Below are positions 1 through 9,544 of a DNA stretch of 64,000 nucleotides, piece after piece. How positions within the stretch are numbered: position 1 is the stretch's first letter; every line of letters starts with the position of its first letter. The DNA lies in assembly GCF_965655635.1 (NCBI RefSeq), contig NZ_CBFHHE010000008.1, positions 1-64,000 of the forward strand. The letters run 5' to 3'. The DNA comes from Nereida sp965655635 (GTDB lineage Bacteria > Pseudomonadota > Alphaproteobacteria > Rhodobacterales > Rhodobacteraceae). The translations under genes were made by a program, and so were the position numbers. The notes beneath the pieces are model-generated. The model saw only the letters and a list, made by a program, of their open reading frames with translations, was not told the DNA's origin and did not search any database.

Positions 1-422
1 GAAAAGAAGCAAGTAATAGTTAAGCCTTTCAGTGACTGTTTGATGTAGTCCATGGTGATGGCCCCTTGAAAGTATCATAATGATACCTTTACGGGAGGTT
101 AATGTAAATGTTTGTTTCATTTTTAGCGCCGTCATGATATTTTATATTGGAACATCTTGGGTCAGAATAAAACTTAGTGCCTGTCTAACTTAGCAGCATC
201 GGACATCGCCCTAACACGAGCATCCCTGACTGATTTAGTCCTCAGAGAATAGCAATCCTGCCTGTACGGTAATGCCTACGCAAATCAGCGGGAACTCTAC
301 GGGAGAAATACCAAATGCCGTCCTTTTGGAACGTATAGCTATTAGATTTGGTTGCCAGCATGGTCTACGGCTCACTCGCTCAGTCGAATTAGTGAGGTAT
401 TACAATGCTTTAAGTAAGGTAG
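1..422. other. AT-rich non-coding left edge beside tRNA-Leu
   Basis: No convincing protein gene is seen here. The stretch is visibly richer in A and T than the genes to its right and lies directly downstream of the 3' end of the tRNA-Leu gene, a place where integrative elements often insert. I saw no repeat of the tRNA 3' end and no integrase, so this is only a possible island edge. It holds a perfect palindrome at 72-86 (arms GTATCAT and ATGATAC) followed by a GGGAGG at 93-98, an ATG-TAA start-stop at 102-107 and a nine-codon reading frame at 108-137. Confidence 0.5.
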
Positions 423-508
423 TGGTGCCCAGGAGAGGACTCGAACCTCCACGTCCATACGGACACTAGCACCTGAAGCTAGCGCGTCTACCATTCCGCC
501 ACCTGGGC
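423..508 (-). tRNA. tRNA-Leu, anticodon CAG
   Basis: On the minus strand the sequence folds as a class II tRNA of 86 nt. The acceptor stem is GCCCAGG with CCTGGGC, there is a long variable arm, a TTCGAGTC T-loop, and an encoded CCA end at 423-425. The anticodon stem CTAGC/GCTAG encloses the loop TTCAGGT, which gives anticodon CAG reading the leucine codon CUG. Confidence 0.96.
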
Positions 509-647
509 AGGTGTCATTAAGTGGCGTTTAGGCGGTGGTGGGGGCGCTGTCAATAACACAAGCACTTGGGCGCGGCGAAATGCGGCTTGTCTGAATTGGC
601 GTTGGGCGTTACATCGCTAGGCAGCCAAAGAATACAGGATTATTATT

Positions 648-1628
648 ATGTCTAAGCTGGTCACAATCTACGGCGGCTCTGGTTTTGTTGGTCGCTATGT
701 TGCTCGGCGGATGGCCAAAGAGGGATGGCGCGTGCGGGTCGCAGTGCGTAACCCGAACGAGGCGATTTTTGTAAAGCCGTATGGTGTGGTTGGTCAGGTC
801 GAGCCTGTGTTGTGCAATATCCGAGATGATGCGTCTGTTGCATCGGTAATGCAGGGCGCTGATGCTGTCGTGAATTGCGTGGGCATTTTGGCCGAAAGCG
901 GCAAGAATAAGTTTGACGCAGTGCAGCACGAAGGCGCCGAGCGTATTGCGCGTCTTGCAGCTCAGGCTGGTATTGAGCGCATGGTTTTGGTTTCCGCAAT
1001 CGGTGCGGATGAGAAAAGCGATAGCCAGTATGCGGTCAGCAAAGCATTAGGTGAGCAGGGCGTTTTGGCGCATATGCCAAATGCGATGATCGTGCGCCCG
1101 TCAATTGTCTTTGGTCCAGAAGATGAATTCTTTAACCGGTTCGCGGCGATGTCGCGCATGGGTCCCATCCTTCCAGTCGTTGGTGCGGCCACAAAGTTCC
1201 AACCAGTTTACGTTGATGACGTTGCTCAGGCTGTTGTTCTGGGCGTTTTGGGTAAGGCGAGTGTTGGCGTATATGAACTCGGCGGACCAGAAGTACATAA
1301 CTTCAAAGACTTGATGGGTGAGATGCTTAGTGTGATCCGCCGTCGTAAGCTTGTCGTGAACATTCCATTCCCCGTTGCAAATGTAATGGCATTTGGTTTT
1401 TCTGTCGCGAAGGTGCTGTCCTTGGGTATTATTGCGCCTGCAATTACTGCGGATCAGGTGCGTAACTTGCGTCGTGATAATGTCGTATCGGACGATGCAA
1501 AAACGTTTGCGGATCTGGGTATTGCGCCCACAGCTTTGGAGCCAGTTCTGCCAGAATACCTGTGGCGATTCCGTCCGTCAGGGCAGTATGACGCAATCAA
1601 AGAAAGCGCAAAGAATCTAAAGGCTTAG
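648..1628 (+). CDS. NDUFA9-like NAD(P)-binding protein (complex I assembly-type SDR)
   Basis: This 326-residue protein belongs to the atypical short-chain dehydrogenase family related to mitochondrial complex I subunit NDUFA9. The Rossmann motif GGSGFVGRYVAR is at residues 9-20, and the VSAIGAD and YAVSKALGE segments fit the extended SDR fold. Family members bind NADPH structurally and are linked to NADH dehydrogenase or quinone-related functions, so the bacterial role is inferred. An AGGA stands ahead of the ATG. The gene ends tail to tail with uppP, and the two stop codons share four bases. No disruption is visible. Confidence 0.85.
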   Translation: MSKLVTIYGGSGFVGRYVARRMAKEGWRVRVAVRNPNEAIFVKPYGVVGQVEPVLCNIRDDASVASVMQGADAVVNCVGILAESGKNKFDAVQHEGAERIARLAAQAGIERMVLVSAIGADEKSDSQYAVSKALGEQGVLAHMPNAMIVRPSIVFGPEDEFFNRFAAMSRMGPILPVVGAATKFQPVYVDDVAQAVVLGVLGKASVGVYELGGPEVHNFKDLMGEMLSVIRRRKLVVNIPFPVANVMAFGFSVAKVLSLGIIAPAITADQVRNLRRDNVVSDDAKTFADLGIAPTALEPVLPEYLWRFRPSGQYDAIKESAKNLKA

Positions 1629-2428
1629 GTGTACGCAATAACTAAAAGTACTGCGCCAAGTGCGATTCTATAGATAACATAAGGGGTGAAGCTGACAGAT
1701 TTCAGCAGCTTCATCATTAAGCTTAGCGCGACTAACGCTGCGCCAAATGACAGAGCGACAACGATCAATATGTCGCGCCAGAGGGTTGCGCTCGACTGTG
1801 CATCCAAACTCAAGATTAACAGCGTGGCCGACGCAATGATGGTCGGGATCGACATGAGCATTGCAAGTTTTGCACCGTCTGAGCGTGTATAGCCAAGGGC
1901 GCGTGCGCCGCTGATCGTCGCGCCAGACCGTGACACGCCCGGGATCAACGCGATTGCTTGCCACAGCCCCATGATAATAGCGTCTTTTCTTGTCCAATCG
2001 GGTGTATTTTTGAGGCTTGAGCTTCTGGTGTCAAAATACCAAAGTACGATTCCGAAAATAATCATCGTCCAGCCTATGACAGTAATATTGCGTAGCGCAT
2101 CGTTATAGCCCGACATTTTGAGGGCAAATCCTGCGATGACTACAGGAATTGTCGCAATGATCAGTAACTGGGCGAGTCGCTCGCCTTGCGTTGTTCCATG
2201 GCGGACCAGCGCCTTGGGTAGCCCAATCATTGCACTCCGAACATCTGCCCAGAAAAATGCGATTACGGCAAAGAGAGTGCCAAAATGCGCTGCAACATCA
2301 ATAACTTGCCCCTGATCTTTTGCACCCGTTAGGCTTGGCAATAAGATAAGATGGCCGCTCGACGATACAGGTAGGAATTCTGTGATGCCCTGTATGAGTG
2401 CAATAATGACGAGATAATATAGCGGCAT
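1625..2428 (-). CDS. uppP: undecaprenyl-diphosphate phosphatase UppP (BacA family)
   Basis: UppP dephosphorylates undecaprenyl pyrophosphate at the membrane, recycling the lipid carrier of peptidoglycan synthesis. At 267 residues it has normal family length. The signature segment QGITEFLPVSSSGHL sits at residues 13-27 with the catalytic Glu17, and the second motif PGVSRSG is at about 163-169. Several hydrophobic helices span the rest. The start is placed at the ATG giving MPLYYL because GAGAGGG lies just upstream. A longer frame would add 20 residues unlike the family. The gene is convergent with the NDUFA9-like gene. Confidence 0.95.
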   Translation of the reverse strand: MPLYYLVIIALIQGITEFLPVSSSGHLILLPSLTGAKDQGQVIDVAAHFGTLFAVIAFFWADVRSAMIGLPKALVRHGTTQGERLAQLLIIATIPVVIAGFALKMSGYNDALRNITVIGWTMIIFGIVLWYFDTRSSSLKNTPDWTRKDAIIMGLWQAIALIPGVSRSGATISGARALGYTRSDGAKLAMLMSIPTIIASATLLILSLDAQSSATLWRDILIVVALSFGAALVALSLMMKLLKSVSFTPYVIYRIALGAVLLVIAYT

Positions 2429-2491
2429 TGATGCCCTCTCTAACTTAGCGATGCTAAAGCTTAACTCATTGTAACTACTGGACAACATTCT

Positions 2492-2518
2492 TATTTAAGT
2501 CCGCTTCGGACTTAAATA
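2492..2518. repeat. perfect 12-bp inverted repeat between uppP and gltD
   Basis: The arms TATTTAAGTCCG and CGGACTTAAATA are exact reverse complements separated by CTT. The element lies in the divergent intergenic region between the starts of uppP (2428) and gltD (2646). It could be an operator or a hairpin in either leader. There is no T tract, so it is not a typical terminator. Confidence 0.6.
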
Positions 2519-2645
2519 TATTAATAGACTGGCGGAAAATATTCCAAAACACTTAGATAATGATAAGTAGGTAAGTATTACTGCCTTTTATATTTGTGCG
2601 CCCTAGCGTAAACCGACATTCTGGATTGATGTAGGGAGAGTTCTC

Positions 2646-4082
2646 ATGGCTGGTCAAAAGATGCTGAAGTTCACGAAAGTAGAGCGTGAAATGCCAGAGA
2701 AACGCGGTGCGTCTGAGCGCCGTGAAGATTTCAACGAGATCTACGCAGAATTCGCAACGCGCAAGGCTGAAGAGCAGGCCTCACGATGCTCACAGTGTGG
2801 TGTTCCGTATTGCCAATCCCATTGCCCTTTGCACAACAACATCCCTGATTGGTTGCGCCTAACAGCTGAAGGCCGTCTGCAAGAAGCATATGAAGTCAGC
2901 CAAGCTACGAATACATTCCCGGAAATCTGTGGCCGCATTTGCCCGCAAGACCGCCTGTGTGAAGGCAACTGCGTTATTGAACAGTCTGGCCACGGCACTG
3001 TTACCATCGGCGCGGTTGAAAAATACATCACGGACACTGCTTGGGAAAATGGATGGGTAAAACCGATCCAGCCCCGCCAAGAACGCACAGAAGCAGTTGG
3101 CATTATTGGTGCTGGCCCCGGTGGCTTGGCAGCGGCTGACGTGCTTCGCCGTCAGGGCATTCAAGTTACGATTTACGATCGCTATGACCGTGCAGGTGGT
3201 CTGCTAACCTACGGTATCCCCGGCTTTAAGCTTGAAAAAGACATCGTACTGCGCCGCAACGAACAGCTTGAGGCCGCAGGTGTTGAGTTTGTACTTAACT
3301 GCAACGTTGGTGAGGATATCACTTTCGATGCAATCCGTGGCAAGCACGATGCAGTTCTGATCGCTACTGGTGTTTACAAAACCCGTGACCTTAAAGCGCC
3401 AGGAGTCGGGGTAGATGGTATTGTGAATGCGATTGATTTTCTGACCGCGTCTAACCGTAAGTCGTTTGGCGATGACGTTCCTGAATTTGACGATGGTACG
3501 TTGAATGCAGACGGCAAAAAGATCGTGGTTATTGGTGGTGGTGACACGGCGATGGATTGTGTCCGTACGTCCATTCGCCAAGGCGCCGAAAGTGTGAAGC
3601 TGCTGTATCGCCGTGACCGCGCGAATATGCCGGGATCACAGCGTGAGGTTCAAAACGCTGAAGAAGAAGGTGTCGAGTTTGTTTGGCTGTCTGCCCCCAA
3701 AGCGTTTGTGGGTGACGATCACGTCGAAGGCGTGAAGGTAAGCAAAATGCGTCTTGGTGCACCTGATGCGTCAGGCCGTCAAAGCCCCGAAGAAATTGAG
3801 GGTGCAGATTATGTTGAGGAAGCGGACCTTGTCATCAAAGCGCTTGGGTTTGAGCCTGAAGAACTTCCTAAGCTTTGGAACACAGACGGTCTTGAAGTGA
3901 CCCGTTGGGGAACAATCAAAGCAGACTTTACTACGGGCAAAACCAGCCTCGATGGTGTGTTTGCGGTTGGTGATATTGTTCGTGGCGCGAGCCTTGTTGT
4001 TTGGGCAATCAAGGATGGTCGCGATGCAGCCGAGGCGATGCTGAGCTATCTCGATAGCAACCTTACCGTGGCCGCCGAATAA
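2646..4082 (+). CDS. gltD: glutamate synthase [NADPH] small (beta) subunit
   Basis: GltD passes electrons from NADPH to the large subunit for reductive amination of 2-oxoglutarate with glutamine nitrogen (GOGAT). The 478-residue protein starts with a Fer4-type domain carrying cysteines at about 48, 51, 56, 60 and again at 95, 99, 105, 109, which bind two [4Fe-4S] clusters. The FAD-binding GAGPGG follows at 155-160, an NADPH-binding GGGDTAMD lies near 300, and the C-terminal AVGDIVRGAS closes the FAD site. The start follows GGGAG. gltB lies 113 bp downstream on the same strand, the partner subunit gene. Confidence 0.97.
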   Translation: MAGQKMLKFTKVEREMPEKRGASERREDFNEIYAEFATRKAEEQASRCSQCGVPYCQSHCPLHNNIPDWLRLTAEGRLQEAYEVSQATNTFPEICGRICPQDRLCEGNCVIEQSGHGTVTIGAVEKYITDTAWENGWVKPIQPRQERTEAVGIIGAGPGGLAAADVLRRQGIQVTIYDRYDRAGGLLTYGIPGFKLEKDIVLRRNEQLEAAGVEFVLNCNVGEDITFDAIRGKHDAVLIATGVYKTRDLKAPGVGVDGIVNAIDFLTASNRKSFGDDVPEFDDGTLNADGKKIVVIGGGDTAMDCVRTSIRQGAESVKLLYRRDRANMPGSQREVQNAEEEGVEFVWLSAPKAFVGDDHVEGVKVSKMRLGAPDASGRQSPEEIEGADYVEEADLVIKALGFEPEELPKLWNTDGLEVTRWGTIKADFTTGKTSLDGVFAVGDIVRGASLVVWAIKDGRDAAEAMLSYLDSNLTVAAE

Positions 4083-4195
4083 GCCAGTCATCCGCCTTAA
4101 ATGGCATCACAGATTTTCACGGGCAGACGGACCAAATTAATCGGTCGCGCCCGAATTCAAATTTAGGGCCCCCGTGCCTTTCAAGGAGAAACGCA

Positions 4196-7100
4196 ATGAC
4201 CAATTTTGATCAAGCTTGGGTAAAGGCAGAAGAAGAAAAGCGCGCATGGATGGAGCAGAATGGCCTCTATTCCGCTGAGGATGAGCATTCCTCATGTGGC
4301 GTTGGCCTTGTGGTTTCTGTTGATGGCACACGCTCGCGAGCAGTGGTTGAAGCGGGTATTACTGCGTTGAAGGCGATCTGGCACCGTGGTGCTGTAGATG
4401 CGGATGGCAAAACTGGCGATGGCGCCGGTATCCACGTCCAAATTCCAGTACCCTTCTTTTATGATCAGATTGAACGCACGGGCCATGAGCCGCGCCGCAA
4501 TGAGTTGGTCGCTGTTGGTCAAGTTTTTCTACCGCGTACTGACTTTGGTGCTCAAGAAACCTGCCGGACAATTGTCGAGGCGGAAGTTCTTCGAATGGGT
4601 TACTATATCTACGGTTGGCGCCACGTTCCTGTGGATGTGTCCTGCTTGGGTGAGAAAGCAAACGCGACCCGTCCTGAGATTGAGCAGATCATCATTTCAA
4701 ATTCCAAAGGTGTTGATGAAGAAACATTTGAGCGTGAGCTATATGTGATCCGTCGCCGTATCGAAAAGGCTGCTGTCGCGGCAGGCGTGAAAGACCTCTA
4801 TTTGGCATCGCTGTCGTGTCGTTCGATCATTTACAAAGGCATGATGTTGGCTGAGCAGGTCGCGGAGTTCTATCCAGATTTGATGGATGAGCGATTTGAA
4901 AGTGCCTTCGCGATTTATCACCAGCGTTACTCTACAAACACATTCCCACAGTGGTGGCTGGCCCAGCCGTTCCGCATGTTGGCGCACAATGGCGAGATCA
5001 ACACGCTGAAGGGTAACCTTAACTGGATGAAGTCACACGAAATCCGTATGGCTTCTGGCGCGTTTGGTGACATGGCAGAAGACATTAAGCCAATCGTCGC
5101 AAGTGGATCATCTGACTCTGCTGCGTTAGATGCGGTGTTCGAAGTGCTTGTGCGTGCGGGCCGTTCTGCGCCTATGTCGAAGACAATGTTGGTGCCCGAA
5201 AGCTGGTCCAAGCAGGCGATTGAGCTGCCACAATCTTGGCGCGATATGTATTCATACTGTAACTCTGTGATGGAGCCATGGGATGGTCCCGCAGCACTTG
5301 CAATGACGGATGGCCGTTGGGTTTGTGCTGGCCTTGACCGCAATGGCCTTCGCCCGATGCGCTATGTCGTAACGGGTGATGGACTGCTTATTGCGGGTTC
5401 TGAAGCGGGCATGGTTCCTGTGAACGAAGCAAATGTAGTTGAAAAAGGCGCGCTTGGCCCTGGCCAAATGATTGCTGTTGATATGCGAGATGGTCGCCTT
5501 TTCCACGATCAAGAGATGAAAGATGCGTTGGCCTCTGAGTTGCCGTTTGGCGAGTGGGTTGGAAAGATCAACGACCTTGAACCAAAGCTTGCGGGTGTAA
5601 CCGAAGCACCCATGTTTGAGGGTGCTGAACTGCGCCAGCGTCAGATCGCAGCTGGCTACACAGTTGAAGAACTTGAGCAAATTCTGGCGCCGATGGCCGA
5701 AGACGGCAAAGAGGCAATTGCTTCGATGGGTGATGACACCCCATCTGCAGTCCTTAGTGAGAAATACCGCCCGCTTAGCCACTTCTTCCGCCAAGCGTTT
5801 AGCCAAGTTACCAACCCACCGATTGACAGCCTTCGCGAATACCGCGTGATGAGCCTTAAAACACGGTTCGGTAATCTTAAGAACGTGCTGGACCAAGACA
5901 GTAGCCAAACCGAGATTTTGGTACTTGACAGCCCGTTTGTCGGAAACGCCCAGTGGGAAGAGCTGAAGCAAAACTTTAACGCTAATTTGGTTGAGATCGA
6001 TTGTACCTTTGAAAAAGGTGGCCGCAATCTGACCGATGGTTTGGCGCGGATACGGGCAGAAGCGGAAGACGCAGTGCGGTCCGGCGCAGGGCATCTTGTT
6101 CTGACGGATGAAAATGTTTCTGGCGACCGTGTTGCCATGCCTATGATTTTGGCGACAAGTGCCGCCCATTCATGGCTGACGCGCAAGGGGCTACGCACGT
6201 TCACGTCTCTCAACGTTCGGTCTGCGGAATGCATTGATCCGCATTACTTCGCTGTTCTGATTGGATGTGGTGCAACGACTGTCAACGCCTATTTGGCGGA
6301 AGATAGCCTGAATGACCGTATCCAAAAAGGTTTGTTAGAATGCACCTTGACCGAGGCTGTTGCGCGTTATCGTAGCGCGATTGATCAAGGTTTGTTGAAG
6401 ATCATGGCCAAGATGGGGATCTCTGTGATTTCTAGCTACCGTGGTGGGCTTAACTTTGAAGCAGTCGGCTTGTCGCGTGCTATGGTCGCTGAGTATTTCC
6501 CCGGCATGCAGAGCCGTATTTCAGGCATTGGTCTAATTGGCATTCAACGCAAAGCTGAAGCTGTCCACGGTCAGGCGTTCCAAGCGGATAACGTGATGCC
6601 GATTGGTGGCTTTTATAAGTCGCGCCGTTCTGGTGAAACACATGCGTGGGAAGCGCAAAGCATGCATATGATGCAGGCTGCATGTAACCGCAGCAGCTAT
6701 GAACTGTGGCGTCAGTATTCCGCAAAGATGCGTAGCAACCCGCCAATTCATCTTCGTGATTTGCTCGACATCAAGCCGATGGGTAAAGCAATACCTATCG
6801 AAGAGGTTGAAAGCATTACGTCGATCCGCAAACGTTTCGTGACACCGGGTATGTCTCTGGGCGCGCTCAGCCCTGAGGCGCACAAGACGCTGAATGTTGC
6901 GATGAACCGCATTGGCGCAAAGTCTGACAGCGGCGAAGGTGGAGAAGATCCAGCACACTTCTTGCCTGAGCCAAATGGCGACAACCCATCTGCTAAAATC
7001 AAGCAGGTCGCGTCTGGTCGTTTTGGTGTGACAGCTGAGTATCTCAACCACTGTGAAGAGCTTGAGATCAAAGTCGCACAAGGCGCAAAGCCAGGCGAGG

Positions 7101-8725
7101 GTGGCCAGCTTCCGGGTATGAAAGTTACGGATTTGATTGCGCGATTGCGTCATTCAACCAAGGGCGTGACCCTTATTTCACCCCCGCCACACCACGATAT
7201 TTACTCGATCGAGGATTTGGCGCAGTTGATCTATGATCTGAAGCAAATCAACCCGCGCTGTAAGGTGACCGTGAAGCTGGTTGCATCCAGTGGCGTTGGT
7301 ACAATCGCGGCTGGTGTTGCGAAGGCAAAAGCGGACGTGATCTTGATCTCGGGTCATAATGGCGGCACCGGCGCGTCACCTGCGACATCCATCAAATATG
7401 CAGGCCTACCGTGGGAGATGGGCCTGACCGAAGCGCATCAGGTTCTTTCTATGAACAACTTGCGCGAACGCGTTACGCTGCGGACTGATGGTGGCTTGCG
7501 TACAGGTCGTGATATTGTGATGGCGGCGATGTTGGGCGCCGAAGAGTACGGTATCGGCACTGCTGCGTTGATCGCGATGGGCTGCATCATGGTGCGCCAA
7601 TGTCAGTCAAACACATGCCCCGTTGGGGTATGTACCCAAGACGAAGCACTGCGTGACAAGTTCACGGGCAATGCTGACAAAGTGGTAAACCTTATCACCT
7701 TCTACGCCACGGAAGTGCGTGAATTGCTGGCAAGCATTGGTGCCCGCAGCATGGATGACATCATTGGCCGCGCTGATCTGCTTGCTCAGGTGAGCCGTGG
7801 CTCTGCGCATCTTGATGATCTCGATTTGAACCCACTTTTGATCACGGTCGATGGGGCGGAGAAGGTTGTTTATGATCGCTCCAAGCCACGTAACGCCGTG
7901 CCAGAAACGCTTGATGCGCAAATCGTTCAAGACGCAGCGCGCTTCCTGAATGATGGCGAGAAGATGCAGCTTCAATACGCTGTACAGAACACGCTTCGTA
8001 CAATTGGCACGCGGACATCAAGCCACATTGTAAAGAATTTCGGTATGCGCAACTCGCTGCAACCCGATCACCTGACTGTTAAATTGACAGGTTCTGCAGG
8101 GCAATCTTTGGGGGCGTTTGCTGCTCTGGGGCTTAAGATTGAAGTTTCTGGCGATGCCAACGACTACGTTGGAAAAGGCCTTTCGGGCGGCATGATTGTT
8201 GTCCGTCCACCAATGGCAAGCCCGTTGAAAGCGGATCAGAATACAATCATTGGGAACACTGTTTTGTACGGTGCGACGGATGGGTATCTCTTTGCAGCAG
8301 GTCGTGCCGGTGAGCGTTTTGGCGTTCGTAACTCTGGCGCGAAAGTGGTTATTGAGGGGTGTGGCGCGTGCGGTTGTGAATATATGACTGGCGGCGTTGC
8401 TGTAATCCTTGGAAATATTGGTGCTAACTTTGGCGCGGGTATGACTGGCGGCATGGCGTACATTTATGACCCTGAGCAAACGGCCCAAAGCATGATGAAC
8501 ATGGAAACTCTGGTCACATGCCCTGTAACGATGGAGCATTGGGAAGCGCAGCTTAAGGGCCTCATCGAGCGGCACTTGGAAGAAACAGGCAGCCGTAAGG
8601 CGGCCGAGATCTTGCAAGACTGGGACATGGAGCGGTCAAACTTTTTGCAGGTTTGCTCAACAGAAATGTTGGCTCATTTGCCCGTTCCGCTGGGTATCGA
8701 AGAAGCATCCGTACCAGCAGAATAA
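4196..8725 (+). CDS. gltB: glutamate synthase large (alpha) subunit
   Basis: This is the catalytic GOGAT subunit of 1509 residues, the usual length. The Ntn-type glutamine amidotransferase nucleophile is Cys34 (SCGVG), preceded by a 33-residue propeptide that must be removed. A central domain and the FMN-binding synthase domain follow (PGEGGQLPGMK; SGHNGGTGASP). The [3Fe-4S] cysteines are at 1130, 1136 and 1141 with the classical six- and five-residue spacing. The C-terminal GXGXG beta-helix domain includes the glycine-rich VGKGLSGGMI. AAGGAG precedes the ATG. With gltD it forms the nitrogen assimilation pair. Confidence 0.98.
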   Translation: MTNFDQAWVKAEEEKRAWMEQNGLYSAEDEHSSCGVGLVVSVDGTRSRAVVEAGITALKAIWHRGAVDADGKTGDGAGIHVQIPVPFFYDQIERTGHEPRRNELVAVGQVFLPRTDFGAQETCRTIVEAEVLRMGYYIYGWRHVPVDVSCLGEKANATRPEIEQIIISNSKGVDEETFERELYVIRRRIEKAAVAAGVKDLYLASLSCRSIIYKGMMLAEQVAEFYPDLMDERFESAFAIYHQRYSTNTFPQWWLAQPFRMLAHNGEINTLKGNLNWMKSHEIRMASGAFGDMAEDIKPIVASGSSDSAALDAVFEVLVRAGRSAPMSKTMLVPESWSKQAIELPQSWRDMYSYCNSVMEPWDGPAALAMTDGRWVCAGLDRNGLRPMRYVVTGDGLLIAGSEAGMVPVNEANVVEKGALGPGQMIAVDMRDGRLFHDQEMKDALASELPFGEWVGKINDLEPKLAGVTEAPMFEGAELRQRQIAAGYTVEELEQILAPMAEDGKEAIASMGDDTPSAVLSEKYRPLSHFFRQAFSQVTNPPIDSLREYRVMSLKTRFGNLKNVLDQDSSQTEILVLDSPFVGNAQWEELKQNFNANLVEIDCTFEKGGRNLTDGLARIRAEAEDAVRSGAGHLVLTDENVSGDRVAMPMILATSAAHSWLTRKGLRTFTSLNVRSAECIDPHYFAVLIGCGATTVNAYLAEDSLNDRIQKGLLECTLTEAVARYRSAIDQGLLKIMAKMGISVISSYRGGLNFEAVGLSRAMVAEYFPGMQSRISGIGLIGIQRKAEAVHGQAFQADNVMPIGGFYKSRRSGETHAWEAQSMHMMQAACNRSSYELWRQYSAKMRSNPPIHLRDLLDIKPMGKAIPIEEVESITSIRKRFVTPGMSLGALSPEAHKTLNVAMNRIGAKSDSGEGGEDPAHFLPEPNGDNPSAKIKQVASGRFGVTAEYLNHCEELEIKVAQGAKPGEGGQLPGMKVTDLIARLRHSTKGVTLISPPPHHDIYSIEDLAQLIYDLKQINPRCKVTVKLVASSGVGTIAAGVAKAKADVILISGHNGGTGASPATSIKYAGLPWEMGLTEAHQVLSMNNLRERVTLRTDGGLRTGRDIVMAAMLGAEEYGIGTAALIAMGCIMVRQCQSNTCPVGVCTQDEALRDKFTGNADKVVNLITFYATEVRELLASIGARSMDDIIGRADLLAQVSRGSAHLDDLDLNPLLITVDGAEKVVYDRSKPRNAVPETLDAQIVQDAARFLNDGEKMQLQYAVQNTLRTIGTRTSSHIVKNFGMRNSLQPDHLTVKLTGSAGQSLGAFAALGLKIEVSGDANDYVGKGLSGGMIVVRPPMASPLKADQNTIIGNTVLYGATDGYLFAAGRAGERFGVRNSGAKVVIEGCGACGCEYMTGGVAVILGNIGANFGAGMTGGMAYIYDPEQTAQSMMNMETLVTCPVTMEHWEAQLKGLIERHLEETGSRKAAEILQDWDMERSNFLQVCSTEMLAHLPVPLGIEEASVPAE

Positions 8726-8764
8726 GCCGTTGCAGAGGCATGAGTGCGCTGGCATGATTACAGC

Positions 8765-9493
8765 ATGGTGAAAAAAACCAAGAATAAGAAAACGGCATCC
8801 GATAAAATGGTGCCGTTTTTTATGCGCCCTATGTTGTTCATTCGGCGCTGGTTGCTGCGCATGGTTCTGGCAGTTGGTGCGTTCCTTGTATTGTGGATCG
8901 CGGCGTATTCTCTAATCAATCCACCGACGACACCCTATATTATGTCCGAAGGGTTACGCTTGGGCGGCGTAGCGCGTGAGTGGAAGCCTATTGAAGAAAT
9001 TGCGCCGCTGATGGCGCGCGCTGTGGTGGCAGCTGAGGATGCTGATTTCTGTTTGCATTGGGGGCTTGATTTGGATGCAATTGTTGAGGCTGCAGAAGAT
9101 GGCAATCGCGGCGGATCAACCATCAGCCAACAGGTCGTAAAGAACGCCTTTCTTTGGCATGGGCGCTCTTATCCCCGCAAAGGGCTTGAGGCTCTGATGA
9201 CGCCGGTGATGGAGTTGTTCTGGTCAAAGCGCCGCATCTTAGAAGTTTATATGAACATTGCTGAGTTTGACGAAGGTGTGTTTGGCGTTGAGGCCGCGGC
9301 TTTGCATTATTTTCAAGTCTCATCGTCGGAGTTAACGCGCCTTCAAGCCTCACGTCTTGCCGCGATATTACCAGCTCCCAAAAGCCGGTCTGCTAGCCGT
9401 CCGACTGATTTTGTACGGGCGCGCACGCGGTCTATTTTGTCAGGTGAGGCTACAATCAAGGCGGATGGCCGCGCAGCGTGCTTCGAGAGTTGA
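8765..9493 (+). CDS. mtgA: monofunctional biosynthetic peptidoglycan transglycosylase
   Basis: MtgA polymerises lipid II into glycan strands without a transpeptidase domain. After a lysine-rich cytoplasmic start there is one membrane anchor (LAVGAFLVLWIAAYSL), then a GT51 domain with the catalytic glutamate motif AAEDADFCLHWG and the RGGSTISQQVVKN segment. The product is about 242 residues, typical of MtgA. An in-frame GTG at 8744 would add seven residues, but the ATG beginning MVKKTKNKK is preferred. It lies 39 bp after gltB and may be cotranscribed. Confidence 0.93.
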   Translation: MVKKTKNKKTASDKMVPFFMRPMLFIRRWLLRMVLAVGAFLVLWIAAYSLINPPTTPYIMSEGLRLGGVAREWKPIEEIAPLMARAVVAAEDADFCLHWGLDLDAIVEAAEDGNRGGSTISQQVVKNAFLWHGRSYPRKGLEALMTPVMELFWSKRRILEVYMNIAEFDEGVFGVEAAALHYFQVSSSELTRLQASRLAAILPAPKSRSASRPTDFVRARTRSILSGEATIKADGRAACFES

Positions 9494-9544
9494 ACGCAAC
9501 AGCGGCTTAGGGCATGACGGTACAAACAACTAATCGAGCCAATT

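Noticed and set aside
5252..6169. 305-codon open frame on the minus strand opposite gltB
   Set aside because: It lies entirely within the conserved gltB coding sequence and its product resembles no family. It is an antisense shadow of codon bias.
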